NCBI GenBank assembly: GCA_946811185.2
Contig: OX328097.1
Location: 31,705,627 to 31,769,626 of the forward strand
Direction of reading: 5' to 3'
Source: Hippopus hippopus
Taxonomy: Eukaryota; Mollusca; Bivalvia; Cardiida; Cardiidae
Length of the DNA stretch: 64,000 nt
Under the pieces are notes generated by a model. That model searched no databases. It was not told where the DNA came from and was given only the letters and a program-made list of their open reading frames with translations. Both the position numbers and the translations under genes were made by a program. Position 1 is the first letter of the stretch. Each line of letters opens with the position of its first letter. Below, one piece after another: positions 54,552 to 64,000 of this stretch.

Positions 54552-56145
54552 TTAAAGGTGGCCCTTCAGATTTTGGGACGAAAATTTTACAAAAATGCAA
54601 AAAAATCATCCTTATACTCCCAAAGCCTTTAATTTTCATTCATAAAACCCCAGCAGTGACTGGGAAAGGCTTGCGCCATGCGCCATAGTCACATTAAAAT
54701 CCAAAATGTCACATTGTTTTTGCCAATGAGCGCCCGTATCCCATTCAATTTTCGACGTCGTAAAAGTACGAAATTTAGTCAGACGAATCTCCTTTGATAG
54801 GCGCCGATTAGACGCTCTATAAAATGAGTAGCTATGTGCGTGTGACGTCATGTTTTCAATCATAAAACGCTTATTGAACATTGAACCTATTTTGTCGTCT
54901 TGATGAAACTGCCCTGATTTTGCCGTAAAATTCAAATTCAACAACTACCTAAGCATTAGAATATACCACCGAAAATTTAAAATTGCATGAAGGTCAGGGC
55001 TCCATCAGTAATTTCTTTCCCACAATGATCGTTTATTAACAGACTCATACAGACGATCCTAGCGAGAATCAGAGCAACTCTCAGATCACATCTCTCTCCG
55101 AGCCTATCCCAAGCATATCCATGGACATGCAGCAAACGTTTATCAGTGTATATCATGCTGATTGAGAAGGCCACTTTTTTTTTCATCATGAATTAGATAG
55201 GTAACATTCTCAATCAGCTTATGGTCTAATAGTATTTATGTTCCCTGCTACCCCAATTGATAAGTTCATTTCAATCATCATGCTATAATACTGCTAAAAG
55301 AAATAAAAAGGTATGAAAGTAGATCGCTGAAAAAAAAACCTATGACACAACAACGGTCAATTTGACACCGTCCGATCAGAGTGGTCTCAAATTGTTTCTT
55401 CATCAATTATAATGAATTTAAACAGTGAAAGCCCAAGATTCAATGACTCTTGGGATTCAGGACCTAATGAGATGACTGTGTTTGATTCCAAGCATTAAAT
55501 ATAGAACCAGCATAAGCATTTAGCTACATTTTGACTTGCATTGGGATAGTACTATTTTAAAAAAATAAATGAAAGCAATTAAAAGATTTTGTGTTTTTTT
55601 CTTAAATTGTCACATTGGTTTTCAAAATGTCACATTGATTTTCCTGGATGAAGGGACATTGTCCCATTGAAAATAATTCTTTCCCAGTCACTGCCCCAGT
55701 AGTCGAAAACTATCCGACAACAAGAGAAATTAGAGATTTACTACGGCCCAGGTCGACACCGACGGGAAACACGGTCTGTTTTTACATGAGCAACTCGCTC
55801 ATTTACATACCGGAAATACACATACGAAGCTTCAAACATAGCGTACGAAGAAGACATAATGGAAAATAATTACATGTTTGTTATGTTATGGAATTTAAGC
55901 GTCATTAGTCACGTGCCAGTCACTTGACATTCCCACAATGCTTTTTTGATTTCTGGCGCGAAATCTAAAAATACCTTAGGAGGCTTCGTAGCCATTTAAG
56001 GGAACACCATCATAATTTTTTTTTTTTTTGTAATTTTATGATTCTTAACTATTGATGACTTGTATTGTTTTTTCCTATAAATTTCAGTGATATATATATT
56101 TTTTTAATTTGGTGAGATGTGAAAAATCTAAATACCCACCTTTAA
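54552..56145. mobile_element. Putative TTAA-flanked TIR element, about 1.6 kb, no transposase seen
   Basis: Left TTAA-AGGTGGCCCTTCAGATTTT; right, reversed, TTAA-AGGTGGGTATTTAGATTTT. An inner inverted pair, CAGTGACTGGGAAAG (about 54653-54667) and CTTTCCCAGTCACTG (about 55680-55694), and repeated AAATGTCACATTG motifs lie inside. No recognisable transposase. Could be a non-autonomous piggyBac- or Kolobok-type element, both of which target TTAA. Confidence 0.55.
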
Positions 56146-56689
56146 GTCGACATTGGAAGCGAAAGGGTTGAATCAAGTGTGAAAGTCCAAAAATAACTTC
56201 TTTGCTGAAATTTACCCGTGTCTAATAGAAAAATTTGGTCATATTTATATACGTATTATGAATGTAAATGTGTATATATAAGCGCCTTTTTTCTTTCCAC
56301 TCTGATGAGTTTTTTGGGTTCCCCCCCCCTCCCCGATGGCTTTGCATCTTTTCTTTCCATAGTTTGTCGCAGTTTTTATTTGGTCTAGAATTACTGTTTC
56401 TCTGCTAATACTATCACTAATAGAACTCCTAGATAGTTAAAAAACATTCACACTACTTTCCTGATTATACAGATTATTGAACGTACTATCAAGACGATTT
56501 ATTTTTAGTCGAAGATCAAGGTCACTTTACATCCCCCCCCCCACCAAAAAAAAAACCAAGGGTTAGATCATAATACACGTAGATGCAGTTTCATCACAGT
56601 TTTTGCATTTTCTTTTACCCCTAGCCTGTTAAATAAGTGAAATAAAACTTTCAAGCCGAAAATTAAAACCTAAACTTTACTAGTTCAAA

Positions 56690-56825
56690 GGTATTTTCTG
56701 GGGTCAAATATCTTCTTATCGGACAGTGTAGATCCAAGATTAGACTGCACGATCTGTGCAGTCTGATCTTGATCTACACTTTCCGCAAAAGGTCGTTTAA
56801 TCTTATTTAGCAGCCAAAGGGTTAT
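56690..56825. mobile_element. Family B element
   Basis: GGACAGTGTAGATCCAAGAT ... ATCTTGATCTACACTTTCC around GCACGATCTGTGC (56721-56782), followed by TTAGCAGCCAAAGGGTTA, the typical family B end. Confidence 0.8.
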
Positions 56826-56892
56826 TTTCGGACCAAGAACGAGGTCAGGGTCACTAACTTTCGGACCAAGAAGGAGGTCAAGGTCACTAGTG
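56824..56892. repeat. Two-unit 33-bp tandem repeat
   Basis: TTTCGGACCAAGAACGAGGT and TTTCGGACCAAGAAGGAGGT, each followed by CA(G/A)GGTCACTA. Confidence 0.8.
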
Positions 56893-56964
56893 TCAAAATA
56901 CGGAGTGTGCAATAACTCCCTAGCTTTAAAAACCGATGGGTGCAGATGGTTTTTATGAAGAATC

Positions 56965-57155
56965 ATCCCATAAACTGCTAAATAAAGGAAACTAAAATTT
57001 ACGCTCAACAGTAAAAATCTAAATATTTCGCCAGAAAGAAAATACCGTATCGAACAGTGTAGATCAAACTCAGACTGCACGTTCTGTGCAGTCTGATCTT
57101 GATCTCCACTGTCTGCAAAAAGGCCTCAGGTCGCGCTTAGCAGCTTGAGGATTAA
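56965..57155. mobile_element. Family B element
   Basis: GAACAGTGTAGATCAAACTC ... ATCTTGATCTCCACTGTC around GCACGTTCTGTGC (57054-57115), then TCGCGCTTAGCAGCTTGAGG. Confidence 0.8.
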
Positions 57156-57183
57156 GACAGATAAAGCTCGCTGTCACCTAACT

Positions 57184-57390
57184 CTATAGCAGCCGACAAA
57201 ATTTTAGACTTACTCAAAAGCATTCGCAGAGGACAACTTAAAGTGACTCAAACGATATAATTTACTTTTGAAAGGGTAGAAACGTGAGAATTCGAGAACA
57301 TGCTGGTTACCAGCATGTTCTTCTTTTCTCATGTTTTCTAAAGCCTTCTTCCTCATTGTCAAAACATGGGATTATTTGGTCAAGGGTTAA
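57184..57390 (-). mobile_element. MITE-A copy with altered core
   Basis: ATAGCAGCCGACAAAATTTT start, TTTGGTCAAGGGTTAA end. The palindrome has shrunk but kept symmetry: GAACATGCTGGTTACC / AGCATGTTC, both arms carrying the same change (ATGTTC for ATTTTC). Confidence 0.85.
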
Positions 57391-57554
57391 ACCGTTACCT
57401 CCGGAAAATATTTAAATGAAGCGGAAAAAAAGAAACAAGTAAAAAAGAATTGGGCGCAAATTCTCCTTTTGCCACTGTTTGAGATGCTCAGTTTCTTCTG
57501 CTGAAGGTAAGGCAGGGTTGTCAAAATGTTTTAAACTAACAGATCAAAACTGAA

Positions 57555-57665
57555 TTCTAACAGATCAGGCCAGGGGTCAAGGGGGCCTGGGTGGCCCCCT
57601 TGTGGGTCCAGGGCAACGCCCTGGTAGGGGGACCAGGGGGGCAAAGCTCCCCCGCCGAAAATGAA
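57555..57665. repeat. GC-rich repeat island
   Basis: GGGGGCCTGGGTGGCCCCC and CCAGGGCAACGCCCTGG are short perfect hairpins in an otherwise AT-rich region, followed by GGGGGGCAAAGCTCCCCC. Unassigned repeat. Confidence 0.6.
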
Positions 57666-59530
57666 TTTCGGCAATTCTAAACACCTTGGAAGCCATCTCC
57701 TTGCATGCAAATCCCTTCATTCTTCTTTCTTAGTCTTTGCCAAAATACATTATATTTGCTCTTTGGAGAAAATAATATTAAACTTTTTTTAATAAAATAG
57801 ATCATTTGTAATATATTCTTAAAATTTTTGCACTGGGGAAAAAGTGGATTTTTAGAGAAAAATACTGCCATTCGATATAAAATACACGTGAAAGAATTTT
57901 TATTATCGAGTGTTGTTTAAATATCATCTGTTTATAGACTAGTTTTGTCATTCATTTAATTTGCATTTCTGTTGTGTAGTGTCTTTCATCTTTGTTGTTA
58001 TTAATGTATATTCTCGTGCCGACATTGTATGTATTAAAAAAAAAATCGGAATCACCCTTGAGGTTATAAGATATACATGTACTTTGTCAAGCTTTACTGC
58101 CGCCGAGATCAAACTGGGTAAGAAATGTATCGGTGCGGTTATATATGCCTTGAAATGAGTTGTATATTTGTGCAATTCGTTCCTGGTTTTTTGCATCTGC
58201 TTGTGAAAAAATTAAGCAACCTTTAAATTTCTGACAACATACATGTACCCGAGTCATAACAATCCACTGTAAAGCTGAAATTCAGCAAATTCATCGCCTT
58301 TCCAGGGTTTGACACTAATTTTTTTTCTTCGGGATCCAGCAGGAATCCCTAACTTTATTATCTGGGTGCCCTCCTGATTATCAGGGATCCCTCCGAAGTT
58401 ACAAAAAAGTAAGTTCTGATTGATCAACTTGATTTTGATATTTCATTTGACTTTTATTGAATAAATTAGATTCATCAACATTTTGTATACTTTGTTTTGT
58501 AGAATGGCTCGTCATGAGCCAACATATCATCATTCTGCTCCTCTGCATCAATAATCTATTGTACTTTTAAAAATTTGGATGCAGATCACGCAAATCCTGC
58601 GAATACAACCCAGACATTTATGGATTTGTGTGTGTGTGTGTGTGTGTGATACAATCAAAAATGACTAAATACAGATTGGCTATAGAGTAGGTATGTATAC
58701 ATGTGGAAAGAAAAGAGATTTAGGCCTGTGTCACAAGAAATTAAGTGCTGACAACTGTACAAGTAACTTAATAGTGCAATGGCCACTTTTCCTACAAAGC
58801 GCTCAAAACATCTGCCAAGCATGTAAGACACATATTATAGGATCTGAAAAACAGAAATATGGGTATGAGTGCCCTAAGAGTGTCACACTAAATAGGAAAA
58901 AACGGGGTCTAAATGGTCAGGGGTCTAAAGTCTCAGTATTTCTCCCACCTCTTAAACGCCAAAATTTATGACAAAAGACGAAAAGTAACAACTGAGCAGC
59001 TGTAGAAATGGTAGAAATACAGTATATCATGTATATCATGTTTTTTAATAGCATGTACATAGTTTTAAATTACTTCATCAATTCATTGACGAAGGGGCCT
59101 GATGATTGAAAATTCGTCATAAAGTATCCTTTTGAAATCGTCCTTCCAATTTTGCTGACAGGGGCCCTGGCGCCTTGTTTCATAAACGCTTTGCGTTTCA
59201 AGACGCTCTTCGGGTGTATTCTTTCTTTTTTCAGCAGGCTGAGATATGTTCTAAAAATAAGAAAAAATCCGCGCCACGAAAACTCAAGACAATCATCGGC
59301 CTAAACCGTAACAACTAGACACTTGACAAAGTAATTTGATTTTAAAGAGCGTCTCAATGACTTAGTAGGTTACAAGACGTCGCGATTGTCATACAAGCTG
59401 CATTTATTTTTAGACTGTTTTTTCCGAAGATCGTTCAAGCGCACAGTGTGTAAAGGAGGTTTCTCGTGAAGCTTGCTTTTGTTATAAAATGTCTTAAAAA
59501 TTCAAGGATCCTAACGGAATCTAAACGAAT
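57666..59530. other. No gene supported
   Basis: Only short frames without family resemblance. Holds a TG microsatellite at about 58626-58648. Confidence 0.45.
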
Positions 59531-61509
59531 ATAAAGAAACCTATGGTGGCATATTTCTGCCGCGAGATACGAGATAGCTATCATGATAATTTAAGAGAAG
59601 TATCGTGATAAAACAAAAATTTTCATGATAAAAATATCGCGATAATTCTAACTCTTATCATGATTTTTTCTGCTTTCGTGCCTACAACTGACATTCATGG
59701 TACCTATAATTAGATACGGTTTCGGAACACCTTCGTCTACAACCTTATGAATTCTCCTTTTCCATGGATGGTTTTAAAGTTGTTCGTAGGAGGCATTTCG
59801 AGTCGTCTTTGTGATTTTACAGACCTCTGTTCATTTCGAGTATTGTCAAAATTTACCAATTAAGGTACAAAAAAAAAATGTTAATGATTCGAAATTTTAC
59901 TTACTGCAATCTTATTAAAGGGTAACTCCAGACCAAAGTTTTCATTTCCAAATCGGATAAAACTATACTAGAGTTATGTTAACAATTTTTTTTTTTTTAG
60001 CGTTCTGTGATGCTTACTTCACGAGATATAGAGGTTTAAACTTCGGATTTTCACCTGTCTGACAGTCGCTAATTGAAAAAATCGTGACTTCCGGCAGTTT
60101 GCCGTGACGTTACAAGTGTCACGGAGAAGATATGGTCGCTATATATGAACTAACGCAGAAAACTGAAAAAACTGCATGAAATTCGTAAAGATATAAATCG
60201 CTTTATCACGTTTAAATCACTTGTGCACTGCAGAATGTTCACCTCTATCGCTCTTACATCTTACTACAATCATAGGAAAGAAATTTTGAATGAATTAGCC
60301 TAGTGGAGATAGTACTTATGAAAAGGAAAAGTTATTCTTCTGGTGGGAAACAAAACTATTTTGAAATTTATTTCTTGAAGTTATTTCAATTATACCACTG
60401 CCTAATCAACGAATTTTAATAGATAAAAATAAAAAAGAAATAATAACTCAAGATAGTTGAAACATGCCAAAATTCTCTTCTACTAGGTGGTAGAAGGAAG
60501 AGGGAACGTTGCAATGTGTAAAGTAAGTCATTCGAGTACAGTTCTAAGGCTGTTTCTACCAAATATAGGACACCGTCGATCATTGAACGGTCTACAAATC
60601 CTGCGCAGTCTGATCTTGATCTACACCATCAGTGTCAGCATTTTACATGTCTCCTTCAGCTTGGGAAGAATTAAAAGCCTTAATCTACCTCAGAAATCGT
60701 ATCCTTTCTTTAACATTCACGAACAATGTCAAATCCAGCACACATCCTGAATTTGCTATTAAAGTTAAATCCATTTTTTATTTTTTCACTTGATCTTCAT
60801 TTATTTTCCTACGTGGTTTTTTTTTTTCACAATTTCAAATTTGTTTCTTCATCAACAACAACGTTAAAAGATTGTCTGAATTGCCTCCTGCCTTCCTGCC
60901 CTCCATATCATGCAGTAAACGTTTTTGATCGTCTGTAAAAAACAGGGTCAGTCCATTTCCTACATACTGAGACATGAGAAAGGAGTAAAATTTAAGTGGA
61001 AATACCAACGTGGACAAAAATTATTTAACTCTCTTCTTCCGTATTTCTCGCTGTAATCATGTACCAGATAACAGATGCAGATTGCTGACCATAAAAATGC
61101 AGCGTAAATTAAAAATTTATAACTGCATACAAACTTTACACAAGATTTTAGTGCGCCAACTTTTTATTTTGCGAAAAGAATTGTGTGTTCCATAAATGCA
61201 AAGGGTTAATTCGGCGCCTCTTTGATGTTGGTATCGCACCATTGTGGTCTCACATATTTTTTTTGCCCGGCTTGCAGCTGGGGGTTAACAAGCACTTGTC
61301 CTAAACATGTCATGTACAAAGTTACTCTTTTCTTTTCACGACCATATTGAGCCCTTTTTCTTATAAAATGTGAATGGAATTTGGAATTTTACACAGGTTA
61401 AATGGGTAAGTCTAACGTCATAACTTTTGTATTTTCCTCATTCATACGATCTTAAATAAAAAAAAAATCCCATAATCTGCTTGTCGAATTTCTATTCTAA
61501 CTACCCTCC

Positions 61510-61513
<4 letters not shown>

Positions 61514-61563
<50 letters not shown>

Positions 61564-61588
61564 CGCGCGCGCTCGCTCGCTCGCTCTC
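61514..61588. repeat. Compound microsatellite (CT)n(CG)n(CTCG)n
   Basis: TCTCTCTC from 61514, CGCGCGCG from about 61548, then GCTCGCTC. It yields a spurious Arg/Glu and Arg/Ala repeat frame on the minus strand (61442-61642). Confidence 0.95.
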
Positions 61589-61659
61589 ATATGAAAGAGA
61601 TGGATAATCAACAGTGAATTCACCATTGATTTCTTGCCTCATTTAAATTTCTGTGGGGC

Positions 61660-61855
61660 CCCAAGGCTGCTGAGCGCGACTCAGTGACCTTTTCCGAACA
61701 GTGTATATTAAGATCAGACTGCACAGAACGTGCAATCTGATCTTATGTACAGTGTCCAATACGGAGATATCTATTTTTGTATCTCCAAAAACTAGCACTA
61801 TTCGAAATTTTGCAATCGGCATGAAGGTTTATTTAACCTGTTGAGGATTAATGGT
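61660..61855. mobile_element. Family B element inside the nested TTAA element
   Basis: GGCTGCTGAGCGCGACTCAG, core AACAGTGTATATTAAGATCA ... TGATCTTATGTACAGTGTCC, then ATACGGAGATATC and TTGAGGATTAA, aligned in order with 51739-51951. Confidence 0.78.
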
Positions 61856-62707
61856 AAATCTGATATTAAGCCACGTCATTCGGTTCAGACAGACAGACAG
61901 CAAACTGGCGAATAAATAGTCATCTCCTGGCTCGAAATAGTGCTTAAACTCGGCACCCGGCATACGACAGCCGTCTCCCGACATGAGGGAAGATAAGGCT
62001 GTGAGAAAAAAAGTCAGTATCAGAGCAAATTAATAGTACACAGAAGCCGAAATAAGTGTGGCGTCACATCCGGTTTATTGCAGATTTCACAAACTCGCAC
62101 AGGTGTGCAACCACATTTTCGCTTATAACATTGAAATACGGTTTTCAATTTTAAGATTGTTTTCATTAAAGGATTCATATATCCAAAATGAGATTTTGGC
62201 TGTAGTTGCCCTTTAAGTCAAAACTACCGAGTTCATCCAAATGATGCATTTTCTATTTATAGATATCACAATAGTTTTATCTCGCATGTCAGCTTCGAGC
62301 ACGGTTGAGAAATTTTGCGATAAAATATTAGTTTATCATGATACTTTTATCAAGAAACTTTTCACTTTCTTGATAAGATTTCCAGGAAACTTTTAATTTA
62401 TCGCGATAGTTTACTAAAATTATCATGATAGCTATCTCGTATCTCGTGGCAGAAATATGCCACCATAGAAACCAGACGGTTTAAAAAAAAAACCCCAACC
62501 TCGCATCGACGGCAAAACTAACCGATCCAAACGCGATTTTAAGCGATGATTTCGATCGCCAATCGGCTTATTTTGACAACACTGTAAGGTGTTTTATAAA
62601 CTGCTTGTCACTTGATGAGGTTGCGGCCACTAAGATGACGCAAGAAAACATATAGTATATCAATATGAACTGAAATCGTTAAACATTTCCTACGCTATGG
62701 ATGGACA

Positions 62708-62943
62708 TTAATTGATTTGATTAAATGGTGTTTTACGCCGCTTTCAACATTATTTCAGTCATACCACGGCGACAGCTCACTAATTCATGCATTTCCAGGG
62801 TTTTGCCGGTAATAGGCTAGGGCTCTGAAGTGTCTTGCCCAAGGACACTCCCACGAAAAACCCAGTGGATCCAGTGCGGCTGGAACCCAGGGCCTCCAGG
62901 TTACGAGTCCCTCACTTTACCACTGAGCCACGCAGGATCCCTT
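62708..62943 (-). mobile_element. tRNA-derived SINE, reverse orientation
   Basis: Read on the minus strand: TGGCTCAGTGG (A box), GACTCGTAACCTGG and GGGTTCCAGCC (B-box-like), then the domain ending ATGTTGAAAGCGGCGTAAAA and a tail AATCAAATCAATT. Ends near 62941 with the tRNA-like 5' GGGATCCTGCG. Confidence 0.85.
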
Positions 62944-63389
62944 TGGATGAACAGTAGTGTGCACATGATGCATGTTTTATGCCAAGGTCAAGATCACTTC
63001 TTAAAGCAAAAAATTCCCGCGGTAACATGGTGATAAAACGGGGCGTGTACTGTACATGAAGTAGTTCCATCATGGTTTCATCAGGATGATGCATTATTTT
63101 GTTTACCAATGTCAGGGTCAAAGTCACTTCTGCAAAAAATCGGCCTGTGACAACTCTAGAAGTAGGCTATGATAGGGTGATATTTTAAAACGGGATGTTT
63201 AACATGCAATAAATTCTCTCTGATTACATTTTGTCTGCAACTCTGTGTCATGTTTTTCTGCTTTAAAATGGTAATCATTTACTGGCAATAATGGTCCTAT
63301 CCTTTAGAGCCCTAATAAAATAGAACTTTTTAAGAAGGAAATACAACGAAAATTAATCCAATTTCAAGATTGATTTGGTCTAAATATGT

Positions 63390-63480
63390 TGCGTATTAGC
63401 AAACAATGTGGATAAGGCTGCACGTTTTGTGCAGTCTGATCTCGATCTTCTGTCTGCGAAAGAATATAAATTGTGCCCAG
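63390..63480. repeat. Family B hairpin, one arm decayed
   Basis: AACAATGTGGATAAGGCTGC and GTGCAGTCTGATCTCGATC with TCTGTCTGCGAAAG; the left arm has a deletion. Confidence 0.6.
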
Positions 63481-63574
63481 AGCTCTAGTAGTAAACAGTT
63501 TCAGTCTCTATCACTCACATTTGGTTTGGACAAAACTCTTACAGTACTTAGTTGGTTGATCCATATTTAAAGAG

Positions 63575-63790
63575 AATGGTGAGGCCTCCTTCAACAATTT
63601 TCTGTCATATTACGGCGACAGCTCAGTTACTTGTGTCTTCCCTGGGTTTTACCAATGTTAGGCTTAGGCTATGAGGTGTCTTGCCTCAGGACTCTCCGAT
63701 GGAAACCTCAACGTCTCGAGTAATCATCGAACCCAGGTTCCTGGTATCTTATCGAACACTTTGAAAACAGAGCCACGTAGGACCTCCGAT
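63575..63790 (-). mobile_element. Decayed tRNA-derived SINE, reverse orientation
   Basis: Aligned by eye with 62708-62943: TATTACGGCGACAGCTCAG, GTCTTCCCTGGGTTTTACC, TGAGGTGTCTTGCCTCAGGA, ATCGAACCCAGGTTCC and GAGCCACGTAGGACC. Confidence 0.72.
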
Positions 63791-64000
63791 AGTTGTCATG
63801 AAAGCGGAAGGAATGGATTATTTTTGAAAATGAAAGAAAATAGTTACATATATTATCGTTTGTTGTCATTCTAAAACAAATACAGGAGGTTAAAAAGAGC
63901 AATCCCTTCGTCAGTTCACCAAGTTGTGAAGTATCAAAACTCGTACATTGTAAAGCGTTAAAAGGATAACTTTATGGTCCTTTGAGGCAACTACTGGTCG

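Larger units (their letters stand above)
59915..62216. mobile_element. TTAA-flanked 2.3-kb element nested in the TATGGTGGC element
   Basis: TTAA-AGGGTAACTCCAGACCAAA on the left; TTTTGGCTGTAGTTGCCCT-TTAA on the right (imperfect TIR, about 15 of 19 positions by eye). No transposase frame is evident. It carries family B hairpins (about 60590-60640 and 61680-61765) and a microsatellite. Ends suggest a piggyBac- or Kolobok-like TTAA element. Confidence 0.65.
59536..62473. mobile_element. TIR element TATGGTGGCATATTTCTGCC with 6-bp duplication, interrupted
   Basis: Left end TATGGTGGCATATTTCTGCC at 59542 and its inverse at 62448-62467. Inverted similarity continues through CGAGATACGAGATAGCTATC into about 75 bp. 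GAAACC flanks it directly (59536-59541, 62468-62473). Both subterminal regions carry several TATCATGATA / TATCGCGATA palindromes. Without the insert 59915-62216 the element would be about 0.6 kb, so a MITE. Class unknown. Confidence 0.82.

Noticed and set aside
54636..54944. 102-residue minus-strand frame
   Set aside because: Lies within the putative TTAA element and shows no transposase or other domain.
57555..57665. CpG-island promoter
   Set aside because: High GC comes from G and C runs in short hairpins with few CpG sites; fits a dispersed repeat better.
61442..61642. Arg/Glu-repeat protein on the minus strand
   Set aside because: It is a translation of the CT/CG microsatellite; no splice or start context.
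59542..62467. A large autonomous transposon with its own transposase
   Set aside because: Interior frames are all under about 90 residues with no recognisable catalytic motifs, and most of the interior is a second inserted element.

Overview
The window is eukaryotic genomic DNA: AT-rich, with one large intron-rich gene on the + strand embedded in a dense layer of short transposable elements. The repeats (tRNA-headed SINEs with an AATC-type tail, the AGCTCCACTGGC...GTCCGTCC repeat, the TACCCCGCAAA...GTCCGTC repeat, the AGCTCATTTGAGCAC repeat) are of kinds I associate with bivalve molluscs, possibly a venerid-type clam. The organism call is inference from repeat style and protein similarity, not from a species-specific marker.

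Gene layer (329-43598, + strand): 20 confident exons plus one probable 54-nt cassette exon encode the C-terminal 1384 residues (1402 with the cassette) of a beta-type spectrin. The exons were built from splice sites, and every junction keeps phase. The protein has eight complete spectrin repeats, a ninth partial repeat (helices A and B, the site where alpha spectrin pairs to form tetramers), a charged coiled linker, a Ser/Pro-rich linker, a PH domain split over two exons, and a basic Ser/Pro-rich tail ending in lysines. The N-terminal actin-binding CH domains and earlier repeats lie upstream. Divergence of the last full repeat from conventional beta spectrin points to the beta-heavy (karst/SPTBN5-like) branch; this is moderately supported only.

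Repeat layer: the main feature is a roughly 228-bp element, here called family A. It starts TTAA-CYCTTTACCA, ends TGGTAAAGRG-TTAA, and carries a 67-bp near-spacerless palindrome. About 60 full, truncated or fragmentary copies lie in both orientations between base 1 and 57.4 kb, in most introns and the 3' UTR. Ends, size and TTAA target fit a non-autonomous piggyBac-type MITE. At least two copies sit inside older copies of the same family, and a SINE with a 12-bp target duplication sits inside another. A second hairpin family (B), with core GGACAGTGTAGATC, recurs about 15 times, mostly downstream.

Region by region: 1-15.7 kb, exons 1-14 with short, MITE-packed introns and a 1.08-kb CAGGGTTTTCC-ended element at 11.5-12.6 kb. 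15.7-24.3 kb, long intron 14, repeats only. 24.3-27.4 kb, exons 15-17 (linker and PH). 27.4-41.5 kb, long intron 17 with the cassette exon and large GTCCGTCC repeats. 41.5-43.6 kb, last three exons. 43.6-about 47.6 kb, probable 3' UTR and flank. 49-64 kb, no gene I can support; MITE-A thins out and larger TIR elements appear (54.55-56.15 kb; a nested pair at 59.54-62.47 kb), then two reversed SINEs at the end.

I found no novel multi-gene system. The most interesting material is the structure and self-nesting of the TTAA hairpin elements, their placement around exons, the cassette exon, and the nested terminal-inverted-repeat elements.
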